A DNA stretch of 60,000 bases from assembly GCA_030704615.1 (NCBI GenBank), contig CM060731.1, forward strand, positions 49,168,001 to 49,228,000, in the 5' to 3' direction. The stretch is from Takakia lepidozioides. Taxonomy: Eukaryota; Streptophyta; Takakiopsida; Takakiales; Takakiaceae. The translations under genes were made by a program, and so were the position numbers. This document shows positions 1 to 12,565 of this stretch, in pieces; position 1 is the stretch's first letter; every line of letters begins with the position of its first letter. Below the pieces are notes generated by a model. It was not told the DNA's origin. It made no database searches and worked only from the letters and a program-made list of their open reading frames with translations.

Positions 1-171
1 TTCCCTGCGGAGATACAAGGCTGCATGGCAGGAGGGGATTTCTTTCCATCCTTTAGGTAAACCTCACAAAGGTAACCGATGTCCAGAACCAGGATGTAGT
101 ATCCTGGCCAGCATCCATTCGGTCCCCAAGGAAGGGAATGCAGATCGTTTGGATTGACAGAAATGGAATAG

Positions 172-930
172 TCAACTGGAGGGTAATGCATGTTGTCCTG
201 TGGAATAACAGAAGAGTTCATTATTAATTTCAATTTCAGTAATCCCAATGTAGAGAAACGGAAAAATGGAGTTGAAAACATTACCGTTTTTTTTTTGGGG
301 GGGGGGCTGCTGGGATCCTTGAGCAGACTGCTCCGCCTCTTTCCTATCTCTACGGGAAACAGTATCCTCCATCTCTGTGGCAGCAGATGGCAACCTCGAC
401 TGTCCAGTGGAGGTTACCTGCAGAACCGGATCAGATAGTGCGACAGTGACTGTCCGATCCACTCTTGTCTTCACCGTCTCAGTCTCGTTGGAGTCGATCC
501 GTGTGTGTTTGATCTCCTCAGACGTCGTCTCACGAATCTACAAGAAATTAAGGAATTTCACGGATGAGGAGTATGGTGATCAAAATGATCCGACAAAATT
601 ACCGAATTGAGCAATACCAAAGATGAGACTCAAAGACCAATAATAAGAGTAATAAGAATAACGCCAATGTAGTACCCAAATCGGGATTTGTTGTTGGATT
701 ACGCGCTTGTGCTGCTCCGTCTCTTCTACTTCCCCGTGAGTAGGAGGATTCTCCGACTCATTCCCTGCAGATGGCAACGTCGACTGGACAGTGGAGGTTA
801 CTTGCAGAACCGGTTCAGGTGACCTGGCCCTCACTGTCAGATCCACGTGTCTCTTCACCGTTTGAGTCTCCTTTGAGCCAGTTCGTGTGTGTATCATTTC
901 CTCCGATTGGGATTCTTGGATCTACAAGAA
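172..930. repeat. local tandem duplication of about 380 bp
   Basis: Two diverged copies lie head to tail, near 370-540 and 760-930. Both carry the same stretch around a GATGGCAAC core followed by CAGTGGAGGTTAC and TGCAGAACCGG. Minus-strand translation gives related peptides containing PVLQVTST. Frames are interrupted between copies, so these are probably decayed exon duplicates rather than an active coding repeat. Confidence 0.5.
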
Positions 931-1127
931 AAGTATCGAAACAGTTAGTGGTTGTCCACAAGGATATGCGAACAGAAATATGTATCCGGATGGAAATATG
1001 TTTATTCGAAAGTCCAGAACAAAGGAAATGGAAAAAACATTCGGATTATTCTACTCACAAGTATGTATAATTACAATATTTGTCATATTCTATTCTAGAG
1101 TGTGTACGAATAAAAATTCACTAATTG

Positions 1128-1676
1128 TCATTCGTTACCTACATCCAGAACCACTTCCTGGGTGATATTCTGGGACACCAGCTCTCGAGGATTGTTAACG
1201 GGATCCGGTGACATAATCAAAGGCTCATCACCTTCCACAGGTGTGAACCCTTGAGCTAAGGTTTCAACTAACTCCGTCGCTGTCGCTTCTTTCCCCCCCT
1301 GGAGAAGCCGGATTTTTATTCGTGGTGTTATCGGAACTGGAGGAAGAGTGTCCACATTGTGTACACTTTCTGGCGCAACGCGTTCTTGGGTATCTGGAGT
1401 ACTACCGAGTGTATCCAACCCGAAAATTTCCTGGCCCTCTCTTTCTCTTTCCCACATCAGTCGCATCTGCCCCTGGTCTTCGGTGACGATTTCCATGTTC
1501 TCATCTTCGTCTTCATGTTCGTCTTTCTCCTCCTCCTCGTCCTGTTCTTGTTTCTCCTCATTTTCCTCACCCTGCTTTTTGTCGTGTCCTTCCTCATGAA
1601 TCCTCTTCTTCGTCCGCTTCGTCATCCTGCAGTGAGTCTCTGTCATCTCCGTCTCCGGCGATAGTCTGATTATCAA
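1128..1676 (-). CDS. hypothetical acidic, Glu/Lys-rich protein exon
   Basis: A minus-strand open frame of about 180 codons that I do not recognise. Its first half is strongly charged: runs of Glu, Asp and Lys look like a disordered or coiled region. The second half contains a Pro-rich stretch and ends in VVLDV just before a possible donor (GTAACG at about 1,133). The sequence around 75-110 resembles this exon end, which suggests duplicated exons of one gene. No catalytic motif or known domain is visible, and there is no clear start codon context. It could be a piece of a mobile element, since similar acidic leaders occur in retrotransposon polyproteins. Confidence that it is translated is low. 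Confidence 0.25.
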   Translation of the reverse strand: MIIRLSPETEMTETHCRMTKRTKKRIHEEGHDKKQGEENEEKQEQDEEEEKDEHEDEDENMEIVTEDQGQMRLMWEREREGQEIFGLDTLGSTPDTQERVAPESVHNVDTLPPVPITPRIKIRLLQGGKEATATELVETLAQGFTPVEGDEPLIMSPDPVNNPRELVSQNITQEVVLDVGNE

Positions 1677-2691
1677 TCTGAAGCGTCTTGAAATAAGCCT
1701 CCACCTTGCTTCTACAAAACTTCTTTTTCGTTACATAGTTTATGTCAAGCACACGAATATTTCATTCCTGCAATGAAACCAAACAATGAAATCAAAACAA
1801 AGCCGACGAAATGCAACCATCGAAAAATTGAAAGGGTTAGGCTTTCTTTTGAGACAACTGGCAAACACACCAAAATCCCGAATAACAAATACCCAAAACA
1901 CCCAGAACTCCAATAACATGAACCTCCACAATAGCAGAAAAAACGGTGCAAGTCCCAACCGTGATCTGGCATCAACAAATTTTTGGTTTCCCCCCAGCTG
2001 TGTGTAATGGGACCTGAAGCTCGTACGTAGAATCGCCAGGGCATTCTGGTTATCCTCAAAGGTCTACTTGCACGACAAAACATACTTTTTGAAGGCAGCA
2101 GTCATTGGTTGCGTCTCCATATTCATCTTCTGTTAACCAACGCGGGTTGTGTCACCCTCTCTCCATGTGCGCGAAAGCACAGCCGAGTTCGAATAGTCAC
2201 TCAATCTCTCAAACGCACTTGGGCGAACCACTCGCTGTGAAGCAAAGGTAGTACCCACACCCAAGACTACTAGATCAGACGACTGCACTATCAAGGCCCC
2301 ACCCTTTAGACCATCAACCAACTGTGAATAAGTAGGCGCCAAGGCGCAGGGCCGGAGTAGATGATTTGTTGTGTGAGATATGTGACGAGGATCAGCTTTG
2401 GTTTGAGCGTGTAGAAAGAGCTGTCGTGGGTGACTTTGCTGCATTAACCAGTCATCACGAGGCCTTGTTCATGAGGTCTTTGCTTGAGCCTGGTGCGGTG
2501 GTGTCCAGAGCCAGACAACTTGCTAGGTGAGAATTTGAGTTGCGCAATGAAGAACGTCTGCCGTCTAGAATGATCAAGTTGCGTTTTCTACACCATTGCG
2601 AATTGACCTGCTTAGAAGTTGGTTTGTATTTACCTCTCTCTGGTGTTCAAAGTGCGGAGCTTCATCATGGCCCTCGTGTGGTAGGAAGAAG
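1677..2691. other. no recognisable feature
   Basis: Only short, composition-typical frames are present. I see no domain, RNA gene or clear repeat before the end of the downstream TNL gene. Confidence 0.4.
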
Positions 2692-5600
2692 TTAATTGTC
2701 GTTAATGTTACAAGGCACGGTACAATAAAAGAAGTCCAAGTCTTCGAGCTCTTTCAACAGCCCCAAACAATCAGGCACGACTTGTATGCTGGAACAACCC
2801 CGAAGCTTGAGGATTTTTAACAATGCAAGATTACCAATGGAGTTTGGCAGGCCTTTGAGTGCTGTACAATTCATGAGCCACAGTTGTTCGAGATGAATCA
2901 ATGCTCCGATGGAATCAGGCACGACTTGTATGTTGGAACAACCCCGAAGATTGAGGATTTTTAACAATGCAAGATTACCAATGGAGTCTGGCAGGCCTTT
3001 GAGTGCTATACAATTCACGAGCCTCAGTTGTTCGAGATGAATCAATGCTCCGATGGAATCAGGCAACCTCTCCAAGCTGGTACAAGACTCTAGGTCCAAC
3101 GTTTTGAGCTCCTTTAACAGCCCCAAGTAGTCAGGCAAGGCTTGTATGTTGGAACAACCCTTAAGGTTGAGGAATTTTAACTTTGCAAGATTACCAATGG
3201 AGTCTGGCAGGCCTTTGAGTGTTGTACAATTCATGAGCCACAGTTTTTGGAGATGAATCAATGTTCCGATGGATTCAGGCAAGCTCTCCAAGCTGGTGCA
3301 AGAAGAGAGATCCAAGTTTTCGAGCTCTTTCAACAGCCCCAAACAATCAAGCACGGCTTGTATGTTGCAGGAACAACCCTCAAGGCTGAGGACTTTTAAT
3401 TTTGTAAGATTACCAATGGAGTCTGGTAGGCCTTTGAGTGTTGTACAATTGACGAGCCTCAGTTGTTCGAGATGAATCAATGCTCCGATGCAATCAGGCA
3501 ACCTCTCCAAGCTGGTACAAGACTCTAGGTCCAACGTTTTGAGCTCCTTCAACAACCCCAAATAATCAGGCACGACTTGTACGTTGGAACAACCCCGAAG
3601 ATTGAGGATTTTTAACAATGCAAGATTACCAATGGAGTCTGGCAAGCCTTTGAGTGTTGTACAATTCATGAGCCACAGTTGTTCGAGATGAATCAATGCT
3701 CCGATGGAATCAGGCACGACTTGTATGTTGGAACAACCCCGAAGATTGAGGATTTTTAACAATGCAAGATTACCAATGGAGTCTGGCAGGCCTTTGAGTG
3801 CTATACAATTCACGAGCCTCAGTTGTTCGAGATGAATCAATGCTCCGATGGAATCAGGCAACCTCTCCAAGCTGGTACAAGACTCTAGGTCCAACGTTTT
3901 GAGCTCCTTTAACAACCCCAAGTAGTCAGGCAAGGCTTGTATGTTGGAACAACCCTTAAGGTTGAGGAATTTTAACTTTGCAAGATTACCAATGGAGTCT
4001 GGCAGGCCTTTGAGTGTTGTACAATTCATGAGCCACAGTTTTTGGAGATGAATCAATGTTCCGATGGATTCAGGCAAGCTCTCCAAGCTGGTGCAAGAAG
4101 AGAGATCCAAGTTTTCGAGCTCTTTCAACAGCCCCAAACAATCAAGCACGGCTTGTATGTTGCAGGAACAACCCTCAAGGCTGAGGACTTTTAATTTTGT
4201 AAGATTACCAATGGAGTCTGGTAGGCCTTTGAGTGTTGTACAATTGACGAGCCTCAGTTGTTCGAGATGAATCAATGCTCCGATGCAATCAGGCAACCTC
4301 TCCAAGCTGGTACAAGACTCTAGGTCCAACGTTTTGAGCTCCTTCAACAACCCCAAATAATCAGGCACGACTTGTACGTTGGAACAACCCCGAAGATTGA
4401 GGATTTTTAACAATGCAAGATTACCAATGGAGTCTGGCAAGCCTTTGAGTGTTGTACAATTCATGAGCCACAGTTGTTCGAGATGAATCAATGCTCCGAT
4501 GGAATCAGGCACGACTTGTATGTTGGAACAACCCCGAAGATTGAGGATTTTTAACAATGCAAGATTACCAATGGAGTCTGGCAGGCCTTTGAGTGCTATA
4601 CAATTCACGAGCCTCAGTTGTTCGAGATGTATCAATGCTCCGATGGAATCAGGCAACCTCTCCAAGCTGGTACAAGACTCCAGGTCCAACGTTTTGAGCT
4701 CCTTTAACAGCCCCAAGTAGTCAGGCAAGGCTTGTATGTTGGAACAACCCTTAAGGTTGAGGAATTTTAACTTTGCAAGATTACCAATGGAGTCCGGCAG
4801 GCCTTTGAGTGCTGTACAATTCATGAGCCACAGTTTTTGGAGATGAATCAATGTTCCGATGGATTCAGGCAAGCTCTCCAAGCTGGTGCATGATGAGAGG
4901 TCCAACTCTTCGAGCTCTTTCAACAACCCCAAACAATCAGGGAGGGCTTGTATATTGGAACAACCCTCGAAGTTGAGGACTTTTAACATTGTAAGCTTAA
5001 CAATGGAAGCTGGTAGGCCTTTGAGTGTTGTACAATGCTTGACAATCATCTTTTGAAGCATCGTTAGCTCTCCAATTGAATGTGGAAGCATTTCAAGTCT
5101 CGAACAACTAGATAGTTCTATCTCCTCCACTTTTTTCATATGAGCCAAAGTGTGTGTTGGACCCTTCAAGACAATATCACCAAAACTTATTAGTATCCGC
5201 ACCTAGTTTTACTCAAAATAATAGATATTGATCCCAGCTCATTTTTTACAACACAACATTTCAAAGAAGCATACAATCTAAAGTCTACATTTAATGTAAT
5301 ATATGATATTCAATTTAAGTAACATGTACCTGATTATTATGATCTTCCTCCCACAACTTTTGGATGGCACTGTCACGCACATGAAGCACGCGCAAATTGT
5401 TCGCAAAAGAAAGCCCGTGAGGCAAGTAGTCGGACCGCAAATCACACATGCGAAACCATGTCAAACTCTTTGGAAAAGTAATGGAAGATTCCCATGTGAA
5501 ATCATGTAAGAAAAGTATTCTTAGCTTTTTCATTGTCTGAAAGCTCTCCATAACCAATCTTTTGGAATCTCTATCCACATTCTCCAAATTTGGTGAAAGC

Positions 5601-8545
5601 ACTTGGACCTTGGATTTGATCTGGACAACACCACAACATACATTCTTGTATTCAACAGATAATAACATTCATGACGTCTTCAAATAGAAATTCCAATCAT
5701 ATGGCATCTATGAAAAGAATTGAACGTGCATTACATTTTGTGTTTCTCTTGTACAATGAATGTCCATCAAGTTGTTGATTTATAGTCAAGCCTTGAAGTT
5801 GTGCAGCTCTCAAAATGAGTTAACACTTGGAACAATCAGTTCGCTCCTTCTTCACCCATCAATCAAATATTTGAGTCTTGACTTGCATCGTACAAACTTA
5901 AACAACAATGGAATAGACAGTTCGATTTTTATGAAATCACCTCATTTTCAGTCAGGTCTGTTGCTTCGTCTTGGGGTACCCAAAAACCACTCCACTTCTC
6001 AAGCAAACCATGCTCTGTCATCACAATGTGTCGACCCATGTCTCGTAGATGATCATGCATCAAGAGTTTGCGTTCATAGTCCAACTTCACCAATGCCTTA
6101 TCTATGAGATTTCGAAGTCCAATCTCTGCAGACCACCTAGATCCTTTCCAGGCTCGTTTAGCTGACTCACTTGATTCCCCAAGGAGCACGCAAGCAATGT
6201 CAAGGAACATTTTTTTATGATCTTCCTCGAGAGCATCAAAGCTTATTCGCAAGATCTCATATAGTTTTTTGTACTCTGGGAGATAAGATTGTTTCTGCAA
6301 CTTCTCAAGGACTTCTTCCCAAATGCCTTTGTTCTCCTCTCCACTCAATGATGCGCCAATTATCTCCAAAATTAACGGAAGCCCACCACAAGCTTTCACA
6401 ACATCATTTGCAAGCTTTTCAAAATGTTCTTTTCGGTTCGAATTCGAAAAGGCGTGCAAATTGAACAACTTCTTCGAATCTTCCTCACAAAGACCCTCGA
6501 CATTGTAGATACCACCAAGTTTTAACATCAATCGCTTGTCACGTGATGTCATCACACAACAACTCCCATCTCCTAGTTCTCCAAACATCTCTGCATCGAA
6601 CAATAGAGCATCCATTTGAGACCGATCATCAACGTCATCCAACACAATCAAAACCTTCTTCCCACGTAGACGTGCCTTCAACATTTCTTTTCCTCGAGAT
6701 ACGTAATTCATCCTTAAATCTGTATTTTTGGATATATCATCGTGCAATTGCTTTTGCATGTTGGTGATCCCATCAGGCTGCTTAGCTCTCTCCTTGATGT
6801 CCGCCACAAAACTAGCAGCCTCAAAACCCGTAAAAATACTATTGTATATTTCTTTCGCTAATGTCGTCTTGCCCACTCCACCTGTGCCCCATATGCCAAA
6901 TGTCATAACTCTTGGACCAAGCTGCAGACTTTGGATTACAATTTTTGCTCTTTCCTTAAGCCCGACAGGGTGTTTGGCAGTTCCAAATGGTAATATGTTC
7001 AAAACTTCTTCAACTTTCTTCACCACTTTCTTCACCACACTCACTTCAGACCTGCACATCAAGGGCATTGATAAGGCTACATAAGGCAGTGCCCCATAAG
7101 CATCTCATCAAGAATTGCTTCTAAGAACTAGTAATTTTCAATCAGTTATCCAAAGGCAAAAGCAAGCTTCCAAGGAGCTCCAACATCTACACCACAATCA
7201 GCACCTCACTTTGTGATCTAAGAGTGCAACAAACAACTTTTTATGCAAAGCTCATAGTGCCAAGGGGATTTGCCATTAAAAGTGATGTTGATCCACTAAA
7301 AGATCTCGTCAGAAAACAAACAATTACAACTATCATGAAATTTATATGAAATATCCTAAATCATATAATTAAAGTCCCACTTCTACATTTGCATGCACGA
7401 TTCTTTCCTAGGAGATAAAAAGAATGAGGAAATAGAGAGTGGCTGTAATATCTTTACGAATATGGAGATATATCCATACTTACAGATAAAGGTAGCCAAA
7501 TAAGAAGCATTGAGCAGATCTAATCTAAGGTTATTATAGAGGAATTTTCAGATGAGCAAACAAAAAACAATTAGAGAAACAGCAACAAAAAAGTAATAGA
7601 AAAAGAAAACCAAAAAAAAAGAAAAAAGAAGCATGTACAAAAAAGACACCGTCCATAACAAAACAATGAACATGGATTCATATGAACCCTGAACTAAGAA
7701 TTGTAGTATATAGACTTGGTGACTGCCTCTCACACATCCATGGACCAAGCAAAAAATGAAGACGTATGGAAGTATCAGGCTACCGTCATTTTCTCTCCAA
7801 GAGAAAGTAAGCGCAATGACCTGACGGTACAAGAACGCATGACAAATCCTTAAAACTGACAAGAGAAGAAAACGATATCCCCATGCAGCCCCTCGTTGTT
7901 GACAAAGGCCTCCACAACTTCAAGGGTAGAGTCATAAAAGGAAGACAGCAAGGTAGGAGCAATTGGGAAATGAATGCTCCTAAAAGTCAAAATTATGAAA
8001 GAGACGTTCTCAGGAGTGGGAGGGAGGTGGGAAATCAAGTAAATCATCATCATGCTAAATATACAGGAGTAAGCAAGCAAACTTTGCACACCCTACCCAT
8101 CTGCAAGTTCCACTCCCATGCGATGCGATGCTTGAGTGAGTGCTTCCTTCCACTTTGTCACTTCTTCATCAGTGTGCCGCTGTCTTAGTTTCTCAAGCCC
8201 AGCCCTTAAACAACCATTATCTGGCCAGCGTACATCGCTGGGTGTCACATCATAGAAGATGGGCAAGATGACATTGTCACGGCTTTTCAACATGAGGCAT
8301 AGCTCATCCAGGCACCACTTGGACTCCGTATAACCCTTACTGAACACCGGTATGCAGATACGAGCACTGCGGATAGCATGATCGATGGACTCCCATGGAC
8401 TCTCTCCCAAACCAATATCTTTGGCGTCGAGGAACGGTTTAAACCCAGCAGTGCGCAGCGCCTCATCCAAGTGGCCCGCGAAAGTCTTCTTTACGTCCGG
8501 CCCTCTATGACTGATAAACACATCATACCTCTCCACGGGACCTGC
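2692..8545 (-). CDS. TIR-NBS-LRR (TNL) immune receptor, four exons
   Basis: An intracellular immune receptor of the TNL class: the TIR domain is an NAD-cleaving or signalling module, NB-ARC an ATP-dependent switch, and the LRRs recognise ligands. Exons on the minus strand: TIR (about 8,545-8,097), NB-ARC (7,051-5,941), first LRR part (5,620-5,340) and large LRR exon (5,202-2,692). All three introns have GT-AG borders and compatible phases. The TIR exon has YDVFISHRG and the WCLDEL motif holding the catalytic Glu. NB-ARC shows P-loop GGVGKTTLA, kinase-2 VLIVLDDVDD, the TSRD motif, GGLPL and an intact MHD. The last exon holds about 830 residues of LRRs of the form LPDSIGNLxxLKxLNLxGCS. The frame is open throughout, so the gene may be functional. 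The true start lies upstream: the TIR frame opens at a GTG codon behind candidate acceptors (TGTGCAG), so a short leader exon is likely. About 1,450 residues are visible. Confidence 0.88.
2790..5040 (-). repeat. 795-bp tandem duplication within the TNL LRR exon, three copies
   Basis: The same sequence recurs at exact 795-bp spacing, for example the motif GATTCAGGCAAGCTCTCCAA at about 3,272, 4,067 and 4,862. The first two copies are almost identical, with only scattered substitutions; the third is more diverged. 795 is a multiple of three, so each copy adds 265 residues (about eleven LRRs) in frame. Confidence 0.95.
7052..8096 (-). other. intron 1 of the TNL gene
   Basis: The interval between the TIR and NB-ARC exons is AT-rich with A-rich runs near 7,600. 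Its donor is GTAGGG and its acceptor TGCAG. No coding or repeat signal is evident. Confidence 0.6.
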
Positions 8546-9264
8546 ACATAGAAGAACAGAACCTTTTCCTGCACAAAGTGAATGCCTCAGAGGATGATGT
8601 TGACTTGCAAAAGGGTCAGTTTAATCTGACCTTAAATCAAGGGGATTTTCCAGCAGCCATGACAAGAAAATAATGCCCCAAGTAAATGCCCATGCCTGAG
8701 CATACAAACCAAAAAATGGTGAGGCTTCTGGGGATGAGCGAAAAGGTATTTACCAAGCCACCAGTTCCCTCACCCCTGACTCTCTTTCTATCTTTCATAC
8801 CTCAGATATGTACCAATTGTGACACTATTTAGGTGTGTGACTCTTAGTGCACATCACCTGCGGACTCACATGTACCGATCAACACCAGTATTGTAATACC
8901 AGTGTTAGACCCTCAAGCTGGCGTCCATGGACTTCTAAAACAGATTAAACTTTTCTCATCTCCAGCAGGTAACTCCCACTTTCAGTCTTGCACCCAGCTT
9001 ACTCACCTACGTCGTTTCTTCTAGTTCTCTTGCATTCCCATGTCATCATGTTTACCACGGATAGTTCCTAAACTTAACACCAGAACAGTGCCTCTTCATT
9101 CAGATCGGGTGTGGTGCGAACTACTCCCCAAACTTCAAACAAGTTGGCGCAAGGTGAGAAGGACTTATGCTCATCAAGTCCCGCCAAATTTCCACCACTT
9201 CTGGGAGGTGCGGAATGTTCACAAAAGAAGCTCGCGGCGGTGGGCTATCGTCTGATAACCCCTA
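8546..9264. other. no recognisable feature
   Basis: This is presumably the 5' region of the TNL gene (leader exon and promoter). No TATA box or start could be fixed with confidence, and no repeat or RNA gene is seen. Confidence 0.3.
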
Positions 9265-9807
9265 CTAATTGTCAATCCCACCCAAGGAGGCCAGCGGAGT
9301 AGCTCTCTCAATGGAGGAAAGAAAGCTGACAGCGTTACCTCTGGGGGTTCGGTTGCCGCGGTTGATATCCACTGAGTCATCCTCGGCAGCCCGTTCATGT
9401 GGATCCTGAGAGCTGGAAGCAAGCGTGGACCTTTGAGCAGATGCAGAGCTGATATCCACCGAGTCATCCTCGGCAGCCCGTTCATGTGGATCCTGAGAGC
9501 TGGAAGCAAGCGTGGACCTTTCAGCAGATGCAGCGCTGATATCCACTGAGTCATCCTCGGTAGCCCGTTCATGTGGACCCTGAGAGCTGGAAGCAAGCGT
9601 GGACCTTTCAGCAGATGCAGCACTGGATTTCGACCAGAGAGGAGGCAGCCACTGCACGGCACAGCGAACATAGCACACACCAACAATCGCAAGCGCCGCC
9701 CAGGTAGCCCATCCTACATTTTGACTCTTCCACTGTACGCTCCAATTCATGTTCACCCTCGATCGGCTTCCGATGCAGCACCAACCTTTATCCACCACAA
9801 GCTGCAT
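9265..9807 (-). CDS. small membrane-type ORF with three 29-residue repeats
   Basis: An ORF of about 180 codons from an ATG at 9,807. A hydrophobic stretch (WATWAALAIVGVCYV) near residues 35-50 could be a single membrane segment. It is followed by three near-identical 29-residue repeats, each with ERSTLASSSQ and a HERA-EDDSVDI core, then a short tail. The DNA repeat is 87 bp, with copies starting at 9,364, 9,451 and 9,538. The segment lies upstream of the TNL gene on the same strand. I do not recognise a family. It may be a real small gene, an exon, or a minisatellite that happens to stay open. Splice sites were not resolved. Confidence 0.35.
   Translation of the reverse strand: MQLVVDKGWCCIGSRSRVNMNWSVQWKSQNVGWATWAALAIVGVCYVRCAVQWLPPLWSKSSAASAERSTLASSSQGPHERATEDDSVDISAASAERSTLASSSQDPHERAAEDDSVDISSASAQRSTLASSSQDPHERAAEDDSVDINRGNRTPRGNAVSFLSSIERATPLASLGGIDN
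9360..9625 (-). repeat. 87-bp minisatellite, three copies
   Basis: The unit beginning GATATCCAC recurs at 9,364, 9,451 and 9,538 with very few differences. The 87-bp period keeps the minus-strand frame open. Confidence 0.9.
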
Positions 9808-9825
9808 GCCATGCCATGACTTCAC

Positions 9826-10620
9826 ACTCTCAAGAACCCACTACCTCTTTCAGAATATGAAATCCCAACAGACATCAATACATGTCGGAAAGACCTCATA
9901 CCGCATGTACAAGCATCCCCAGCCATTGGAATGGCATTGTGCGGCATAGTGAGGAGACGATGCAAGGGCGTCCATGGCAGCGAGCAGTCAAGAAGAAGCA
10001 AGTAGCACTGAAGACACAGGATCGCAGTGAGGATCAGAAGGACCCAACACGACTGCCTCGCTCCCTCTCTCTTCCCAGTGTTCATCCAGAAATATGGATG
10101 AACAATCCGCTCATGGATGTTCGTTAACCTTCCCCTTAAACATAAAGCACTTTGAAATATTTCTCTTTGTTATTATCTGCTCCCCAAGAGTAGATTGGCT
10201 CGCTTGGCGCAGTGACAGACATTCTTCTTTTCAACAAAAGCTGGAAGAACACACAGGAAAGAAGTGATTGGAGAATGAAAAGAAGCGCCTGGTCGAAAAG
10301 ATTCGAAAGGTGGAAAGAAATCTTTCACATGCTTTACAAGGGAAGGTCGGCGGTGCCCGAAAATCGAGGAATGCCCCCACACCAAGGGCCTCGAGTGGCG
10401 CAATCAAGTCGCACCAACTCTCCTCACACATATCCACAATCGTGGGTATCTAAACATGCTCTACTGGTCTTTTTCCATGTCCAAAGTACTCTGATAAGCA
10501 CTGCACTACTGCTCAATTGACTCATATGCACCGAATCTCTTGTTGCTGTGTACATGAATCCATCAAATTGTATATATATTTACATTTGACGCCTCCCCAA
10601 GGAATCGTAAATTATGGTGT
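9826..10620. other. no recognisable feature
   Basis: Short overlapping frames only, with no recognisable domain. This stretch ends at the SINE-like sequence. Confidence 0.3.
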
Positions 10621-10745
10621 CTCTTCACCCCCAAGGGTTATTGCCTTCCGCTAGGAAGGTGGGCACCTTTGTGACACAATTGGTGGATTGAACCCACAAC
10701 CACTTTCGAGGTGGTGTGTGCCCATTACCATTGGGCTACAACTTG
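10620..10745 (-). mobile_element. tRNA-derived SINE fragment
   Basis: Read on the minus strand, the region begins with a tRNA-like head. An A-box-like TAGCCCAATGG lies at 10,728-10,738 and a B-box GGTTCAATCC at 10,685-10,694, at tRNA-like spacing. No acceptor stem can be formed, so this is not a functional tRNA gene. The polymerase III box pair without a tRNA fold is characteristic of plant SINEs. A weaker relative is at about 47,000. Confidence 0.6.
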
Positions 10746-12565
10746 AATCCATCAAACAACCTTCAAAAGAGATGGAAAAAGAATAGATGGTAGAATGTCA
10801 TGGCAGGGCCATGCTTTCGGCACAACAGAGCTGGAAACAATGGAAGGAAAGACAAGAAGAAAGAAGGTGGGGCCCAACCGTCCCCAAGGCTCACTTCAGC
10901 AGTGAGATTTTTTTAAGCTGTTCTGATTTCCTGTACAATAGATTTTCATCAGTTTGTTTCAAAATGTTCACTGCACCATGAAAGAAAGAAAGAAATTCTA
11001 CACTATCCATGGGAAGCTAAGAGAGTTTATGGGACAAAGGAAGTTGGATACAAGGACAGTGGGGCCCACTACAAGCAGCCCAAAAACTACACTGGAACTT
11101 CAAGAAATTCTTTAAGGTAGAGGCATCTTCTGATCCTTGCAAAGAAACACATATGTGTCGGATTGGCTGTCGCTACATAGGCAGTAGTAGTGGGACAGTG
11201 AGAAAAGAAATGCTCCATCTCCATCTCCAGAAGCCAGGCAGAGTTGTCCAGCATTCCTATCCCATCTCCTAGTCTCTATCCTCACACTTTGTAAGCCCAC
11301 ATTAGGAGATGGAGAGAGAGGCACAATCCAATACTTAGGCCATAAGATTCTATCCTTGGGAGAAGAAGGAAGGCAAATCGATAGAACTGCAGTTATGTGG
11401 TAATGGGAGTCAGTGATTTCTCAGTTATCTCCCGCTGACATGGAGTTGAAACTCATGCCTAATGAGTCACAGGGGGGGAGCCCTCTTTGATCTCAAATTC
11501 CCCCCACCAGGTACAAACTTCTCAGCTCCAGGGTCATGACGCCTCTTTGCTCTCAAGTTCCGCCCACAAACTCCTCCATTACCATCTCCACCATTTGCAC
11601 TTCAGGTTTGAATGCATGAGGTACCTTCATATACATATCTTTTGATGCTATCAGCTCAAGAGCTATATCTCATTATTAATGAGTCTACAAAATAATGGGA
11701 CCTTAAACCCTCATCCATACCGAGAAATGGAGATATGACTTGTAGACATACAAAACAACCCAATTTTAGATCAGGATATATTTATAACACAAAGAAAGGT
11801 CCTCTGGTCAGACTCTCTATACCATACATACATATATATTCTTCACTACCATCTAAAGAAAGCGGTTAGGGGAAGTAACACGCTAACCCAACTTATGACC
11901 ATTGCATAATGGTCTTTGAAAATTGAAGAGAACACATAGAGACCATATCCAATGCCTTGGAAGTACTTGACAATGGCTTCAAACATAATGTACCAAAGAT
12001 GCCTAGCAAAGCAGGACAAGGACTATACGGGGGCTTGGATGGAAGGTGAAGCTGTTGACACCTCCATGTTGCATGGGTGTGCCACGGGCTTTGTTGTGTA
12101 TTTGTGTGCATTGGTGCAAAAGAGAGTACGTAAGTACCCCACCAGCAGGAAGCAGAAATAAGCCTGGATAAATGCAAGCACAATTCTGCAAAGGAAGGAT
12201 ATCTCCCATCACACTTCCTGCCAGGCGAATGTCATGATCTGGAATCCTGAATCTCCGGACCAAAAGCAATTTCAGGTTTAGGTGTGTGAACATAGATTCC
12301 AACTTTGGATTGGGTTGGTTGTGTGCAGTGAAGATAGATTCCCCACTTAAAATAGACTCTTCTCTGAACTAGAAGTACACAATGAAGTTATGCTTGAGGG
12401 AGCAGAAGCCGCAAGACTACCTAGAGGACAGCTTGCTGCACTTTCTGAGTCTGGCCTTTTGATGCCTTACCTGCCACAGTGCACATAAAAGCCACATGTC
12501 AAAAAGATTGATTAACTGTTGTAGCTGTGATCTCACCATGGAGGAAGCTGAATTACATGGGTCAC
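10746..12565. other. gene-poor interval
   Basis: About 1.8 kb of AT-rich sequence with only short frames. Nothing can be assigned. It may include the 3' flank of the unrecognised minus-strand gene that ends at 12,566. Confidence 0.3.

Noticed and set aside
3269-5056. Plus-strand ORFs repeated at 795-bp spacing inside the TNL exon.
   Set aside because: They are antisense shadows of the LRR coding sequence, identical because the DNA repeat is.
10680-10745. A functional tRNA gene.
   Set aside because: The A and B boxes are present, but no acceptor stem or convincing anticodon arm can be formed.
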